Shown here piece by piece: positions 8,912-17,887 of a stretch of 64,000 nt of DNA (position 1 is the stretch's first letter; each line of letters starts with the position of its first letter). The position numbers and the translations under genes are program-made. Source of the DNA: JALSNL01 sp036479585 (lineage in GTDB: Bacteria; Bacteroidota; Ignavibacteria; Ignavibacteriales; Melioribacteraceae); NCBI GenBank assembly GCA_965224785.1, contig OZ245062.1:744001-808000 (forward strand), in the 5' to 3' direction. The notes under the pieces were generated by a model. That model was given only the letters and a program-made list of their open reading frames with translations, was not told the origin of the DNA and did no database searches.

Positions 8912-10153
8912 ATGACATTTACGAAAAAAATATTAGTGATTATTTTAGTTCTAATTTCCACAGTTTATTCTCAAAATAAGTTTAGAGTAATGACTTATAA
9001 TATTCTAAACTACCCAAGTAAAATTTCTGATATAAGGAATCCACATTTTAAAAAAATATTAGATGATGTTCAACCAGATATTTTAGTGGTTCAAGAAATA
9101 GAAACAATTGCTGGTGTTACTAAATTTCACGAGCAAGTTCTTAATGAGCGTTATGGTGCTGGTGGATTTATAAATGGAAACGATACTGACAATGGTTTGT
9201 TTTATAGAAATGATAGATTTAATTTTTTAAGTAATATTCCTATTAGAACAGTTCTTCGTGATATTTCTCAATTTACTTTAGAACACATTGCAACAAAAGA
9301 TACTCTCTTAATATTTTCTGTTCATTTAAAAGCTTCAAGCGGAGCAACACAAAGAGAGAGAAGATTGCAAGAAATTATAAAGCTCCGGGAAGTTACTGAT
9401 AATCTTCCAATTGGAAGTAAATATATGATTGTAGGTGATTTTAATATTTATTATTCAAATGAACCAGCATTTCAAAAATTAATTGATAAAACTAATACTG
9501 GTTACTGTCTTGATCCAATTAATAAGTTAGGTAATTGGCATAATGGTTCAATATTTTCAGGCATTCATACTCAATCAACCAGAACTGGTAATCTTTCGGA
9601 TGGAGGTTCTAGCGGTGGATTAGATGATAGATTTGATATGATATTAATTTCGCAAGCCATTAAAGATTCTGGTAGTGTTACATATATCCCTAATTCTTAT
9701 AAAGCTTATGGTAATGATGGAAGTCATTTTAATAAAAATATAAATGCCCAGCCAAATAATGCAGTAACATCAGAAATTGCAGAAGCACTTTATAGAGCAT
9801 CCGATCATTTACCAGTTTATGCAGATTTTGAAATACAAGCAGTTGTTGGAATTAAAGATGAAGTTAAAATTATTAGTCAATTTAAATTACATCAAAATTA
9901 TCCAAATCCATTTAATCCAACAACCACAATAAAATATACAATTCCAAATGTAGCCTCGGACTTTAGTTCGAGAGTAACTATAAAAGTTTATAACACTCTT
10001 GGTAAAGAAATACAAACTCTAGTCAACCGAAAGCAAGAACCTGGAGAACATTCAGTAAACTTTAACGCAAAGAATCTTTCAGCTGGAGTTTATTTCTACA
10101 AGTTTCAAGTTGATGGATTTGTACAAAGCAAAAAAATGTTGCTAATCAAATAA
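8912..10153 (+). CDS. Secreted endonuclease/exonuclease/phosphatase (EEP) family protein with T9SS sorting domain
   Basis: 413 aa. A signal peptide (residues 1-20) precedes an EEP (DNase I-like) fold: FRVMTYNILNYP, DILVVQEIE (metal-binding Glu), HLKASSG, MIVGDFNIYYS (catalytic D-x-N) and the terminal SDHLPVYADF. All the hallmark metal and catalytic motifs are present. The substrate may be nucleic acid or a phosphoester. The last ~90 residues are a T9SS type A sorting domain (HQNYPNPFNPTTTIKYTIP) with an in-frame palindromic insert (VASDFSSR). It is probably an extracellular enzyme for nucleic-acid or phosphate scavenging. Confidence 0.88.
   Translation: MTFTKKILVIILVLISTVYSQNKFRVMTYNILNYPSKISDIRNPHFKKILDDVQPDILVVQEIETIAGVTKFHEQVLNERYGAGGFINGNDTDNGLFYRNDRFNFLSNIPIRTVLRDISQFTLEHIATKDTLLIFSVHLKASSGATQRERRLQEIIKLREVTDNLPIGSKYMIVGDFNIYYSNEPAFQKLIDKTNTGYCLDPINKLGNWHNGSIFSGIHTQSTRTGNLSDGGSSGGLDDRFDMILISQAIKDSGSVTYIPNSYKAYGNDGSHFNKNINAQPNNAVTSEIAEALYRASDHLPVYADFEIQAVVGIKDEVKIISQFKLHQNYPNPFNPTTTIKYTIPNVASDFSSRVTIKVYNTLGKEIQTLVNRKQEPGEHSVNFNAKNLSAGVYFYKFQVDGFVQSKKMLLIK
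9950..9972 (+). repeat. Palindromic element inside coding sequence (copy 2)
   Basis: CTCGGAC-TTTA-GTTCGAG (9955-9972) has the same loop and arms as the element at 1453-1470, with one substitution that would leave a G:U pair in RNA. It is in the same codon phase and the same place in the T9SS sorting domain. Confidence 0.75.
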
Positions 10154-10274
10154 TATGATTGTTTTAAATCCTATAACTTAGTTTAAATTGTAGTAATTAA
10201 ATACTTGTTTAGATCAATTATAATCTATTACTTACTTAGCATGTAATAATTTTACTAATCGTGGAGATCGATTT

Positions 10275-12992
10275 ATGAAAAATAAAAAGAGAATAAGGTT
10301 GTTTTATTTTGTATTGTTTTTTTTATTTAGCAATTTACTTTTAGCTCAAGTAGATAGAGCTTGGACTAAAACTTTTGGTGGTGAAGGTATTAATTTTGGA
10401 ATTTATTCTGAGGAAACCTTTGATGGAGGATTTATCGTTCTTAGCTCAAACAAAAATAATGGAGTCCCAACAAATGCGGTTTTAACTAAAACAAATTCTG
10501 AAGGTCAGTTAATTTGGGAGTAAAGCTTTATTACTGATACCCAAGATAATCCTCGTTCAATGATTGAAACTAGTGATAGTGGTTTTGTTATTTATGGTAA
10601 TAAAGGCTATAAGCAAGGATGGCTTATTAAAACAGATAAAAATGGAGATACTCTCTGGACAAAAACTTTTTATCCAAGTGAGGAAGGAGAAATGCACGGA
10701 TATAAGGTTATTGAAGACGATGATGGAGGATATATTTTACTTGGAGCTTTTACTCCGGGAATGGAGCCTGAACATGAATTATGGTTAGCAAAAGTTGATA
10801 AAAATGGTAATTTAGAATGGAGTCAGAATATTATGGTAACTCTTGCTTCTTTCCCCAATTACCTTGCCTTGTTGAAAAATGAACAAGGTTTTTTCATAGC
10901 TGTAACTAACGGACATCCTGGTGGCAATTTTTTCATTCAAACAGATAGTCTTGGAAATCAACTTTGGCAAAGTAACACAAGATTCCTGAATGGTGACCCT
11001 CAAACATTTAACTCAATCACTTTTGCTGTTAAAGATTTTCCTGATAGTGGTTATGTACTAACTGGTGAGAATATGGGCAATTTAATGGTTGCTAATATTG
11101 ATACTGCAGCAAATGAGGTATGGGCAAGAGAGTATGAACGATTTACACCTTCTATTAATACTGGCAACTTTATAATCAACGACTATGATGGAGGATTTAT
11201 ATTGGTTGGTGGAACATTAGATAATGAGAACAGAAATTTATTTATTGTAAAAACAAATAAAGATGGGAATAAAATATGGGACAAATCTTATGAGTATAGT
11301 TTTGGAAAATCTATTGGACTAACTACAGATAATGGTTACATAGTTTGTGGTACAAAGGAACAAAAAGTGTGGTTGCTAAAATATAAAACTGCTCCTATTG
11401 CTAGCATTACTACCGATTCAATTTGGATAGATAATGAGTGGGATGGATATGTAACAAATACTTTAGATGGTTCAGGGAGTTCAAGTCCTAACGGATTTAC
11501 TATTACTAATTACGAATGGAATTATAAAGGCAATACAGTAGGAACAAATACTACACTTGAAATAAATTTACCAACTGGCGATAATATTATTGAGTTAAAA
11601 GTAACCGATGAAAAAGGTATTTCCAATACAGTAGAATATGTAGTTAAAGTTTGCTCATTTATTTTAGAGACAAACGGAGCTATAACTTCTTCAATTAGTA
11701 CTATTAACGATAGTCTCTTTTTTGCATCATCTACTGATGACCAAATATATTGCTTTAATAATAACAACCAATTGGAGTGGACATTATCTACCGGAGGTGA
11801 TATTCAATCTACGACAACAATCGGTCCTAATAATAATATTTATGTTGGTTCTGGTGATACAAGACTTTATTGTTTTGATCTTTTAGGTAATTTTAAATGG
11901 GATACACCAATGGGTGGAGTTGTATCAGCATCTCCTGCTATCACTCAAGAAAGAACGATTTATGTTGGTACTGAAAATAATAGACTATATTCTATTGATG
12001 GGAATACGGGAAATATCAATTGGAATTATTTAACTAATGGTGCAATAACTTCTTCAGCATCATTATCTAAATTGGGTAATATTTATTTTGGAAGTAATGA
12101 TACAAAATTCTACTCTCTCAATTCTACTGGTACTCTTAATTGGAGTTTTACTACTGATGGTTCAATACATTCATCTCCAGCAATTGATACATTAGGCAAT
12201 ATTTATTTTGGAAGTAACGATACAAAACTATATGTTTTAAATTCTAATGGTTCTTTAAATTGGAGTTTTGTAACTAGTGGTTCAGTAATTTCATCACCTG
12301 TAATTGATGGAGAGGGGAATGTGTATTTTGGCTCTGAGGATGGCTATTTCTATTCTGTAAATAAAACTGGAACTGAAGTGTGGAAATACAATGTTGAATC
12401 TCCGGCTAATGGTAATCCTTCATTAACTTTAGATGGTAGTGTTGTATTTGGTTGTGACGATGGGAGAATTATTTCTCTAACAAAAGATGGAGAATTAAAT
12501 TGGTCTTATAAAACTGGTTTATCTGTAAAGTCTGCTCCCTTAATAAGTACGGATGGAAGAATCTATGTAAGTAGCACCGACAAATCAATTTATGGATTTA
12601 TTAATCCAGAAGCTTCTAATGAAGGAGTAATCCATCAATGGTCAACTTTCCAAAAAGATAATAAAAGAACAGGTTTTCAGTTAGGAATAACTACGTCAGT
12701 GAAAAAAAATGATGATAAAGGTATTCCAGAAGAATTCGCACTAAATCAAAATTACCCTAACCCGTTTAACCCTACTACTAATATCGAATTCTCTTTACCA
12801 ACAACATCGTTCGTAACGCTAAAAGTATATGATTTATTGGGCAAGGAAATAATTTCTTTAGTTAATGAAACGAAAGCTGCTGGTATTTATGAAGTGCATT
12901 TTAATGCTAATAATTTATCAAGTGGTAGCTATTATTATACAATAAATGCTGGGGATTTTATTCAGACTAAAAGAATGATATTGATTAAATAA
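10275..12992 (+). pseudogene. T9SS-secreted PQQ/PKD propeller protein interrupted by one in-frame TAA
   Basis: Two open segments (10275-10523 and 10524-12992) are in the same frame, separated only by TAA at 10521-10523 (LIWE-stop-SFITDT). Homology-like repeats continue straight through it: WTKTFGGEG before, MIETSDSGFVIY after. The joined protein (~905 aa) has a signal peptide (ending LLLAQ), a propeller of DGGF-type blades, a PKD-like domain (LDGSGSSSPNGFTITNYEW), seven or so PQQ-like blades (NIYFGSNDTKLYVLN) and a T9SS sorting domain ending KRMILIK. The interrupted codon was probably AAA (Lys), as in WEK/WTK motifs of such repeats. It may be a recent pseudogene, a sequencing error, or a gene with an internal restart, though that would lose the export signal. 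Confidence 0.85.
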
Positions 12993-13074
12993 AATTCTCT
13001 CCTAATTTTGTTTGATTAACAAAAAAAGAATAGCTAATTTTAATGATTGATTTTAATTTCATAAAAGGAGAAAA

Positions 13075-14481
13075 ATGGCAAATAACGAAGGAACAATTGT
13101 ATCAGTAATTGGTCCCGTTGTGGATATTGATTTTGCTGGAGGAACACTTCCTAAAATTTTTAATGCTGTAAAAATTCCGTTAGAAAATGAAGAAGGTAAA
13201 TCCGAACTTACATTAGAAGTTCAGCAACATTTGGGAGAAAATAGAGTAAGAACTATTGCGATGGATATTACTGACGGATTAGTTAGAGGAATGAAAGCTG
13301 TTGATACTGGGGAACCCATCTCAGTTCCGGTTGGTCCAGAAACTTTAGGAAGACTTATAAATGTACTTGGCGAAGGTATTGATGATTTAGGTGAAATTAA
13401 AACAAAACAAAAATTTCCAATTCACAGACACGCACCAAAATTTGAAAACCTTTCTACAACTCAAGAAATGTTTGAAACCGGAATTAAGGTTATTGATTTA
13501 CTTGAGCCTTATTCCAAAGGTGGAAAGACAGGTTTATTTGGTGGAGCAGGTGTTGGTAAAACTGTAATTATTCAAGAACTTATTAATAACATTGCTCAAC
13601 AACACGGTGGTTATTCTGTATTTACTGGAGTGGGCGAAAGAACTCGTGAAGGAAATGATCTTTGGCGAGAGATGAGTGAATCTGGCGTACTTGATAAAAC
13701 TGCGTTAGTGTTTGGACAAATGAACGAACCACCTGGAGCTAGACTTCGTGTTGGTTTAACCGGATTAACTATTGCAGAATATTTTAGAGATGTTGAAGAA
13801 AGAGATGTACTTTTATTTATAGATAATATTTTTCGTTTCACTCAAGCAGGTTCTGAGGTAAGTGCGCTTCTTGGTAGAATGCCATCAGCAGTTGGTTATC
13901 AACCAAACCTTGCATCAGAAATGGGCGAGCTTCAAGAGAGAATTACTTCTACTGATAAAGGTTCTATTACTTCTGTTCAGGCAATTTATGTTCCGGCAGA
14001 TGATTTAACTGATCCGGCTCCGGCTACAGCTTTTGCTCATTTGGATGCAACTACAGTTTTGAGTCGTCAAATTTCTGAGTTAGGTATTTATCCTGCAGTT
14101 GATCCTTTGGATTCTACTTCAAGAATTCTTGAACCTGGAATACTTGGACACGAACATTATAATGTTGCAACTCAAGTAAAAGAAATTCTTCAATCATATA
14201 AAGATTTACAAGATATTATTAATATTCTTGGGATGGACGAGCTTTCAGAAGAAGATAAAGAAACTGTTAAAAGAGCAAGAAGAATTCAAAGATTCTTAAG
14301 TCAACCTTTCCACGTTGCTGAACAGTTTACAGGCTTCCCAGGTAAATATGTAAAACTTGAAGATACAATCAGAAGTTTTAAAGAGATACTTGAAGGTAAG
14401 CATGACAATTTGCCTGAGATGGCATTTATGTATGTAGGTACAATTGAAGAAGCAGTTGAAAAAGCAAAGAAGATGCAATAG
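13075..14481 (+). CDS. atpD: F1F0 ATP synthase subunit beta
   Basis: 468 aa, a normal full length. It is the catalytic beta subunit of the F1 head. The Walker A motif GGAGVGKT is at residues ~155-162. GERTREGNDL and the Walker B/adenine region LLFIDNIFRFTQAGSEVSALLGRMPSAVGYQP follow. The start is well supported by AAAGGAG just upstream. atpC follows after a 6-bp gap and then a strong terminator, so this is a two-gene atpDC operon. The remaining F1Fo genes are not in the window; separation of atpDC from the rest is usual in Bacteroidota and Chlorobi. Confidence 0.98.
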   Translation: MANNEGTIVSVIGPVVDIDFAGGTLPKIFNAVKIPLENEEGKSELTLEVQQHLGENRVRTIAMDITDGLVRGMKAVDTGEPISVPVGPETLGRLINVLGEGIDDLGEIKTKQKFPIHRHAPKFENLSTTQEMFETGIKVIDLLEPYSKGGKTGLFGGAGVGKTVIIQELINNIAQQHGGYSVFTGVGERTREGNDLWREMSESGVLDKTALVFGQMNEPPGARLRVGLTGLTIAEYFRDVEERDVLLFIDNIFRFTQAGSEVSALLGRMPSAVGYQPNLASEMGELQERITSTDKGSITSVQAIYVPADDLTDPAPATAFAHLDATTVLSRQISELGIYPAVDPLDSTSRILEPGILGHEHYNVATQVKEILQSYKDLQDIINILGMDELSEEDKETVKRARRIQRFLSQPFHVAEQFTGFPGKYVKLEDTIRSFKEILEGKHDNLPEMAFMYVGTIEEAVEKAKKMQ

Positions 14482-14487
14482 GAAATA

Positions 14488-14892
14488 ATGAATCAATTAG
14501 AAGTTATAACACCAAGTAAAGAAGCATACAATGGAGCAGTAAAATCTGTAACTGTTCCAGGGACATTAGGGAATTTTCAAATCCTTAGTGGTCATGCTCC
14601 CATAATTAGTTCGTTAGAAATTGGGGAAGTAAAAGTTATTGATGAAAGTGGGAGCACGAATAATTATTCGATTAGCGGTGGCACTATTGAAGTTTCTAAT
14701 AATAAAATTATTATTCTTGCAGAAACTTTTGAGGATGTAAATGAAATTGATGCAAAGCGAGCTGAAGCAGCAAAGCAAAGAGCCGAAGAAAGATTGACAA
14801 AAAAGAAAACTGAAAAGATAGATGACTTTCGTGCTGAACTTGCCTTGAAAAGAGCAATAAATAGATTGAAAAGCAGGAATAAACATCTTTAG
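14488..14892 (+). CDS. atpC: F1F0 ATP synthase subunit epsilon
   Basis: 134 aa. An N-terminal beta-sandwich (LEVITPSKEAYNGAVKSVTVPG, FQILSGHAPIISSLEIG) is followed by the C-terminal two-helix hairpin rich in Lys, Glu and Ala (AKRAEAAKQRAEERL). The epsilon subunit joins the central stalk and can inhibit ATP hydrolysis. Both regions are present, so the inhibitory helix domain is kept. It starts 6 bp after atpD and is followed by a rho-independent terminator at about 14917. Confidence 0.95.
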   Translation: MNQLEVITPSKEAYNGAVKSVTVPGTLGNFQILSGHAPIISSLEIGEVKVIDESGSTNNYSISGGTIEVSNNKIIILAETFEDVNEIDAKRAEAAKQRAEERLTKKKTEKIDDFRAELALKRAINRLKSRNKHL

Positions 14893-14916
14893 AGAAATGA
14901 CATAATTTATTATATT

Positions 14917-14955
14917 AAAAGGGTTTATGTAAATTACATAAACCCTTTTTTTTTT
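14917..14955 (+). terminator. Rho-independent terminator of atpDC
   Basis: AAAAGGGTTTATGTAA and its exact complement at 14934-14949 form a 16-bp hairpin followed by a run of T. Confidence 0.92.
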
Positions 14956-14975
14956 GTAACTTTTATCTAATTGTT

Positions 14976-15119
14976 TGTCATTCACGAATGTTTCTATTAG
15001 CTTGTCCGCCGTTTTGTTGGGCGGGGGAATCCATTTGTTTATAATTTCCCAGTCAAGGAAGAGAATAAAAAAAGTGCTACTTATACAAACAATCGTCACG
15101 GAATAGTCCGTGACGACAG
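14976..15119. repeat. Composite repeat (family B fragment) and perfect hairpin
   Basis: TGTCATTCACGAATG with CTTGTCCGCCGTTTTGTTGG matches the repeat at 41405-41528. At its right edge CGTCACGGA-ATAG-TCCGTGACG (15094-15115) is a perfect 9-bp hairpin. It lies between the convergent atpC and sod genes, so it may also terminate sod transcription. Confidence 0.7.
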
Positions 15120-15144
15120 AGTAGTGTAGAATTAGAATATTATT

Positions 15145-15753
15145 TTACTTAGCTTCGTCAAACCTTCTTGAAACTTCATCCCAATTTACAACATTCCAAA
15201 ATGCAGAAATATAATCTGGTCTTCTATTTTGATAATTCAAATAGTAAGCGTGCTCCCAAACATCTAATCCTAAAATTGGAGTACCTTTAACTTCTGCAAC
15301 ATCCATCAAAGGGTTGTCTTGGTTTGGAGTAGAAGTTACAACTAATTTACCATCTGCAACAACTAACCAAGCCCAGCCAGAACCAAATCTTGTTGCAGCA
15401 GCTTTTGCAAATTGTGATTGAAAATCTGAGAAAGTACCAAACGCAGAATTGATTTGATCTGCAAGAGGGCCTTCTGGTTCGCCACTTTTGTTCGCACCAA
15501 GAACTGTCCAAAAAAGTGAGTGATTATAAAAACCTCCGCCATTATTTCTAACTGCTCCAGAGTGATTTGAGATGTTACTCAAAATACTTTCAATTGACGA
15601 ACCTTCTAAATCAGTTCCTTCAATTGCTGCATTTAAGTTATTTGTATATCCGGCATGATGTTTATCATGATGGATTTCCATAGTGCGTGCATCAATGTGT
15701 GGTTCAAGTGCATCAAAAGAATATGGCAATGCTGGTAATTCGAATTTACTCAT
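15145..15753 (-). CDS. sodA: Superoxide dismutase, Mn-type (or cambialistic Fe/Mn)
   Basis: 202 aa, cytoplasmic with no signal peptide. It removes superoxide. The four metal ligands are in place: the His in MEIHHDKHH (residue 28), the His in FYNHSLFW, and Asp and His in DVWEHAYYLNY. A Gly-rich NNGGGFYNHSLFW and the Gln in NQDNPL are the pattern usual for Mn-preferring enzymes, whereas Fe enzymes usually carry Gln before WNH. Metal choice therefore leans to Mn but is inference. It is the last gene of a leftward group that starts with an Rrf2 regulator and two A-type Fe-S carrier genes, so oxidative or Fe-S stress control is plausible. Confidence 0.93.
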   Translation of the reverse strand: MSKFELPALPYSFDALEPHIDARTMEIHHDKHHAGYTNNLNAAIEGTDLEGSSIESILSNISNHSGAVRNNGGGFYNHSLFWTVLGANKSGEPEGPLADQINSAFGTFSDFQSQFAKAAATRFGSGWAWLVVADGKLVVTSTPNQDNPLMDVAEVKGTPILGLDVWEHAYYLNYQNRRPDYISAFWNVVNWDEVSRRFDEAK

Positions 15754-15790
15754 AATGTATTTCTCCTTTATATAAAAATTATCTTTTATA

Positions 15791-15853
15791 TAGCATAGAT
15801 TGCCTCTGCAATCTGTGAATTAAAAATAGCAGATTGCAAAAACAATCTACTTT
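15791..15853. repeat. Family D repeat (AGATTGC / GCAATCT)
   Basis: GCATAGATTGCCTCTGCAATCTG followed by CAGATTGCAAAAACAATCT, between the sod and Fe-S carrier genes. Shorter related units occur at 29590-29612 and 32095-32130. Confidence 0.6.
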
Positions 15854-15865
15854 ACAATAAAAACT

Positions 15866-16219
15866 CTAAACTCCAAAAGAATCTCCACAACCACAAGTTT
15901 TGGTTGCATTCGGATTGCTAAAAACGAATCCTTTTCCGTTTAAGCCAGAACTGAAATCTAATTCTGTTCCTGATAAATAAAACAAACTTTTCCCATCAAC
16001 AACTACTTTTATATTTTCTAATTCTATAGTTGTGTCTCCATCTTTTTGTTCATCATCAAAACCAAGTTGGTAGGTGAACCCAGAACAACCTCCACCTTTA
16101 ACACTTACTCTAAGTGATTGGTGGTTGGGAATATTGTTCTCCTCCATAATTATTGAAACTTGTTTTATAGCGTTCTCTGTAATTGAAATGGAAGAACTTG
16201 AATCAATTACTTTTTCCAT
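15866..16219 (-). CDS. A-type iron-sulfur carrier (IscA/ErpA family)
   Basis: 117 aa. All three cluster-binding Cys are present: GGGCSGFTYQLGF and the C-terminal CGCG (KTCGCGDSFGV). A-type carriers accept and deliver Fe-S clusters to apoproteins during cluster assembly. The family length (~107-120 aa) fits. The neighbour upstream is a second, diverged carrier, and an Rrf2-type regulator heads the group. Whether it is ErpA-, IscA- or SufA-like cannot be settled by eye. Confidence 0.93.
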   Translation of the reverse strand: MEKVIDSSSSISITENAIKQVSIIMEENNIPNHQSLRVSVKGGGCSGFTYQLGFDDEQKDGDTTIELENIKVVVDGKSLFYLSGTELDFSSGLNGKGFVFSNPNATKTCGCGDSFGV

Positions 16220-16310
16220 TTATATTTCCTTTCTTTTTTATATTAAACATAATTTGGTTTTCGGAAGTCAACACTTAAAAACCAATTTAGTTTTATTTTA
16301 TCAAAAATTG

Positions 16311-16679
16311 TTAAACGCCACACCCACAAGAGGAATGACTATCATTTGAACAATTATTTGGATTATTAAAAACAAATCCTTTTCCATCAGAATCATTTTT
16401 AAAATCTAATTCTGCTCCCATTAAATAGAATAAACTTTTACCATCTACTGTAACTTTTACTTCTCCCAAGTCAAATAAAGTATCACTATCATCTTGATCA
16501 ATATCAAAACCTAGTTGGTAATTGAAATTAGATTGCTCTCCATTTTTTGCTGCAATTTTAAGAAAATAATTTTTAGGTATTTTATTCTCTTCCATAATTT
16601 CCAAAATATATTGTTTTGCTTTATCAGTTACAGAAAAAGTGGAAGTTGTTTCAACACTATCACTCATTGTCATCTCCAC
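16311..16679 (-). CDS. Diverged A-type carrier paralog lacking the first cluster Cys
   Basis: 122 aa. It aligns along its whole length with the downstream IscA-like protein (NYQLGFDID, VTVDGKSLFYLMGAELDF, GKGFVFNNPN). The first ligand motif GGGCSGF is replaced by NGEQSNF, so the first Cys is missing, while the C-terminal CGCG is kept with extra Cys and His before it (CSNDSHSSCGCGV). It may hold a cluster differently, act as a scaffold partner, or be degenerating. Its start region overlaps the 3' end of the upstream gene by up to 20 bp; a start at the third ATG (MSDSVE) would shorten this overlap. Translational coupling is likely. Confidence 0.85.
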   Translation of the reverse strand: MEMTMSDSVETTSTFSVTDKAKQYILEIMEENKIPKNYFLKIAAKNGEQSNFNYQLGFDIDQDDSDTLFDLGEVKVTVDGKSLFYLMGAELDFKNDSDGKGFVFNNPNNCSNDSHSSCGCGV

Positions 16680-16968
16680 TATTTACTTCGGGAACTACTT
16701 TCTTTATTCCAACTTCAAAATTTACTTTCCAAGATTTATGGTCAATTGTAGAAAGTTCATCCGTTGAGACTAAGTTGTTAATAAAATCAATAGCAAGTTT
16801 ATTTGCAGCACCATACTTAATTGGACTTTCCTTAACTTCAAAATATGACATCAGTGCATATTGAACATCTCTAAAAAAAATATTTGAATATTGAAAAATT
16901 GGGTAGCTTTCTTTCATAAAATTGAAGAAAACTTTTTTGTTACTTTCTAAGTGGTTTAAGTAATTCAT
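16660..16968 (-). CDS. Conserved-looking small protein of unknown function in the Rrf2/Fe-S operon
   Basis: 102 aa, no family recognised. It is soluble and mostly helical by composition, with aromatic-rich FFNFMKESYPIFQYSNIFFRDVQYAL near the N-terminus and an acidic tail (VNSGDDNE). It has no Cys, so it does not look like an Fe-S protein itself. It starts 9 bp after the Rrf2 gene stop and overlaps the next start, which places it firmly inside the operon Rrf2, this gene, IscA-like, IscA, sod. A role in Fe-S or oxidative stress is guilt by association only. Confidence 0.75.
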   Translation of the reverse strand: MNYLNHLESNKKVFFNFMKESYPIFQYSNIFFRDVQYALMSYFEVKESPIKYGAANKLAIDFINNLVSTDELSTIDHKSWKVNFEVGIKKVVPEVNSGDDNE

Positions 16969-16977
16969 AATACCTCT

Positions 16978-17388
16978 CTAATTGGCTAATTGTGCAATTG
17001 TTAAAGATTCAAAAATATTATTTATTCTATCTTGTAAATCTATAAATGGAGATCTAATAACACAATCATTTATTCTGCCACAATCATCTTCGGTTGCAGA
17101 ATCAAAAGTACAATTCGCAATTTGAACTTTTTCATCTAAAGCATCAACTATAAGTAGTACAGTAATTTTTGTTGCTGGAATATGTAAAGTGTATCCGCCA
17201 AACTTGCCTTGTTTTGATTTTACTATTCCACCTTTAGCTAATTTTTGTAACAGTTTAGACAGTAAGTCGTAAGGAATATTTAATTGTTCTGAAATAGTTC
17301 TACTATTAATTACCATTTTATTTTCATTATTAGAAATATAAATTAGCGATAAGATAGAATACTCAGTAGATTTTGATAATTTCAACAT
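16978..17388 (-). CDS. Rrf2/IscR-family transcriptional regulator
   Basis: 136 aa. It opens with the family-typical MLKLSKSTEYSILSLIYIS winged-helix N-terminus and a recognition segment LLSKLLQKLAKGGIVKSKQGKFGGYTL. Three Cys lie in CTFDSATEDDCGRINDC, where the last two have the C-x5-C spacing seen in IscR, so an Fe-S or redox sensing cluster is plausible. It heads the leftward operon with two A-type carriers and sod. It likely senses Fe-S status and regulates this operon, but no operator was recognised upstream. Confidence 0.9.
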   Translation of the reverse strand: MLKLSKSTEYSILSLIYISNNENKMVINSRTISEQLNIPYDLLSKLLQKLAKGGIVKSKQGKFGGYTLHIPATKITVLLIVDALDEKVQIANCTFDSATEDDCGRINDCVIRSPFIDLQDRINNIFESLTIAQLAN

Positions 17389-17887
17389 AGTAATACGACT
17401 CTTAAACTCGTATATAAAAATAGTTAATTAAATTTTTAATTCATAACTAATTTTAATTTGTGATTTAGTTTTCTGTAAATAAATATTTATATCTTTTGAT
17501 AAAAAAATGATTGCTTCTAATTCTTACAAAGAGTTATTAAAATAAAAAATGGTTGAATTTATTAGAGGTTCTGCAAACCAAATTATAACAAGGTTAATGA
17601 AATTATTTTATCGCATATATGTCATCTCCGAATGTTTTAATCGGAGATCCATTGCTTTACTGCTGCCTGGATTCCCAATCAAAGTTTATCCCGTGTTTTT
17701 AAGCGGGGTTGGGAATGACGTAATTTTATTATTTTTCAGAAACACTAGTATAGGTGAGTTTGGAATTGTAGAATAAAAACTAGAATGGTTTATTTGTTGA
17801 AAAGGGAAGTAGTATCTTTTCTTAAGATTGTAAAGAGATACTACTTCCTATAAGATTTTAGAAATTTTTCTAAAATCAATTTTCCTT
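17389..17887. other. Intergenic region holding a family B repeat and a 13-bp stem
   Basis: No convincing gene. It holds a family B repeat (17621-17719), a hairpin GGAAGTAGTATCT/AGATACTACTTCC (17805-17848) and an AT-rich palindrome ATTTTAGAAA/TTTCTAAAAT just past the symporter stop. The hairpins probably end the leftward symporter transcript. A 75-codon open frame at 17549-17776 runs through the repeat and is not believed. Confidence 0.7.
17621..17719. repeat. Dispersed repeat, family B (GTTTATCCCGTG / AAGCGGGGTTGG)
   Basis: Starts GTCATCTCCGAATG, contains CAAAGTTTATCCCGTG and ends GCGGGGTTGGGAATGAC. The same core appears inverted at 28263-28360 and 33803-33899 and direct at 41405-41528. Confidence 0.85.

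Noticed and set aside
10521..10523. Programmed readthrough or selenocysteine at the internal stop
   Set aside because: The codon is TAA, not TGA, there is no hairpin of the needed kind just after it, and Lys fits the repeat consensus, so mutation or error is simpler.
14614..15099. 161-codon minus-strand open frame over atpC
   Set aside because: Antisense to a solid atpC gene and its terminator; composition is that of a reversed coding strand.
17549..17776. 75-codon plus-strand open frame
   Set aside because: It runs through a family B repeat, has no family features, and its second half is repeat sequence read as protein.
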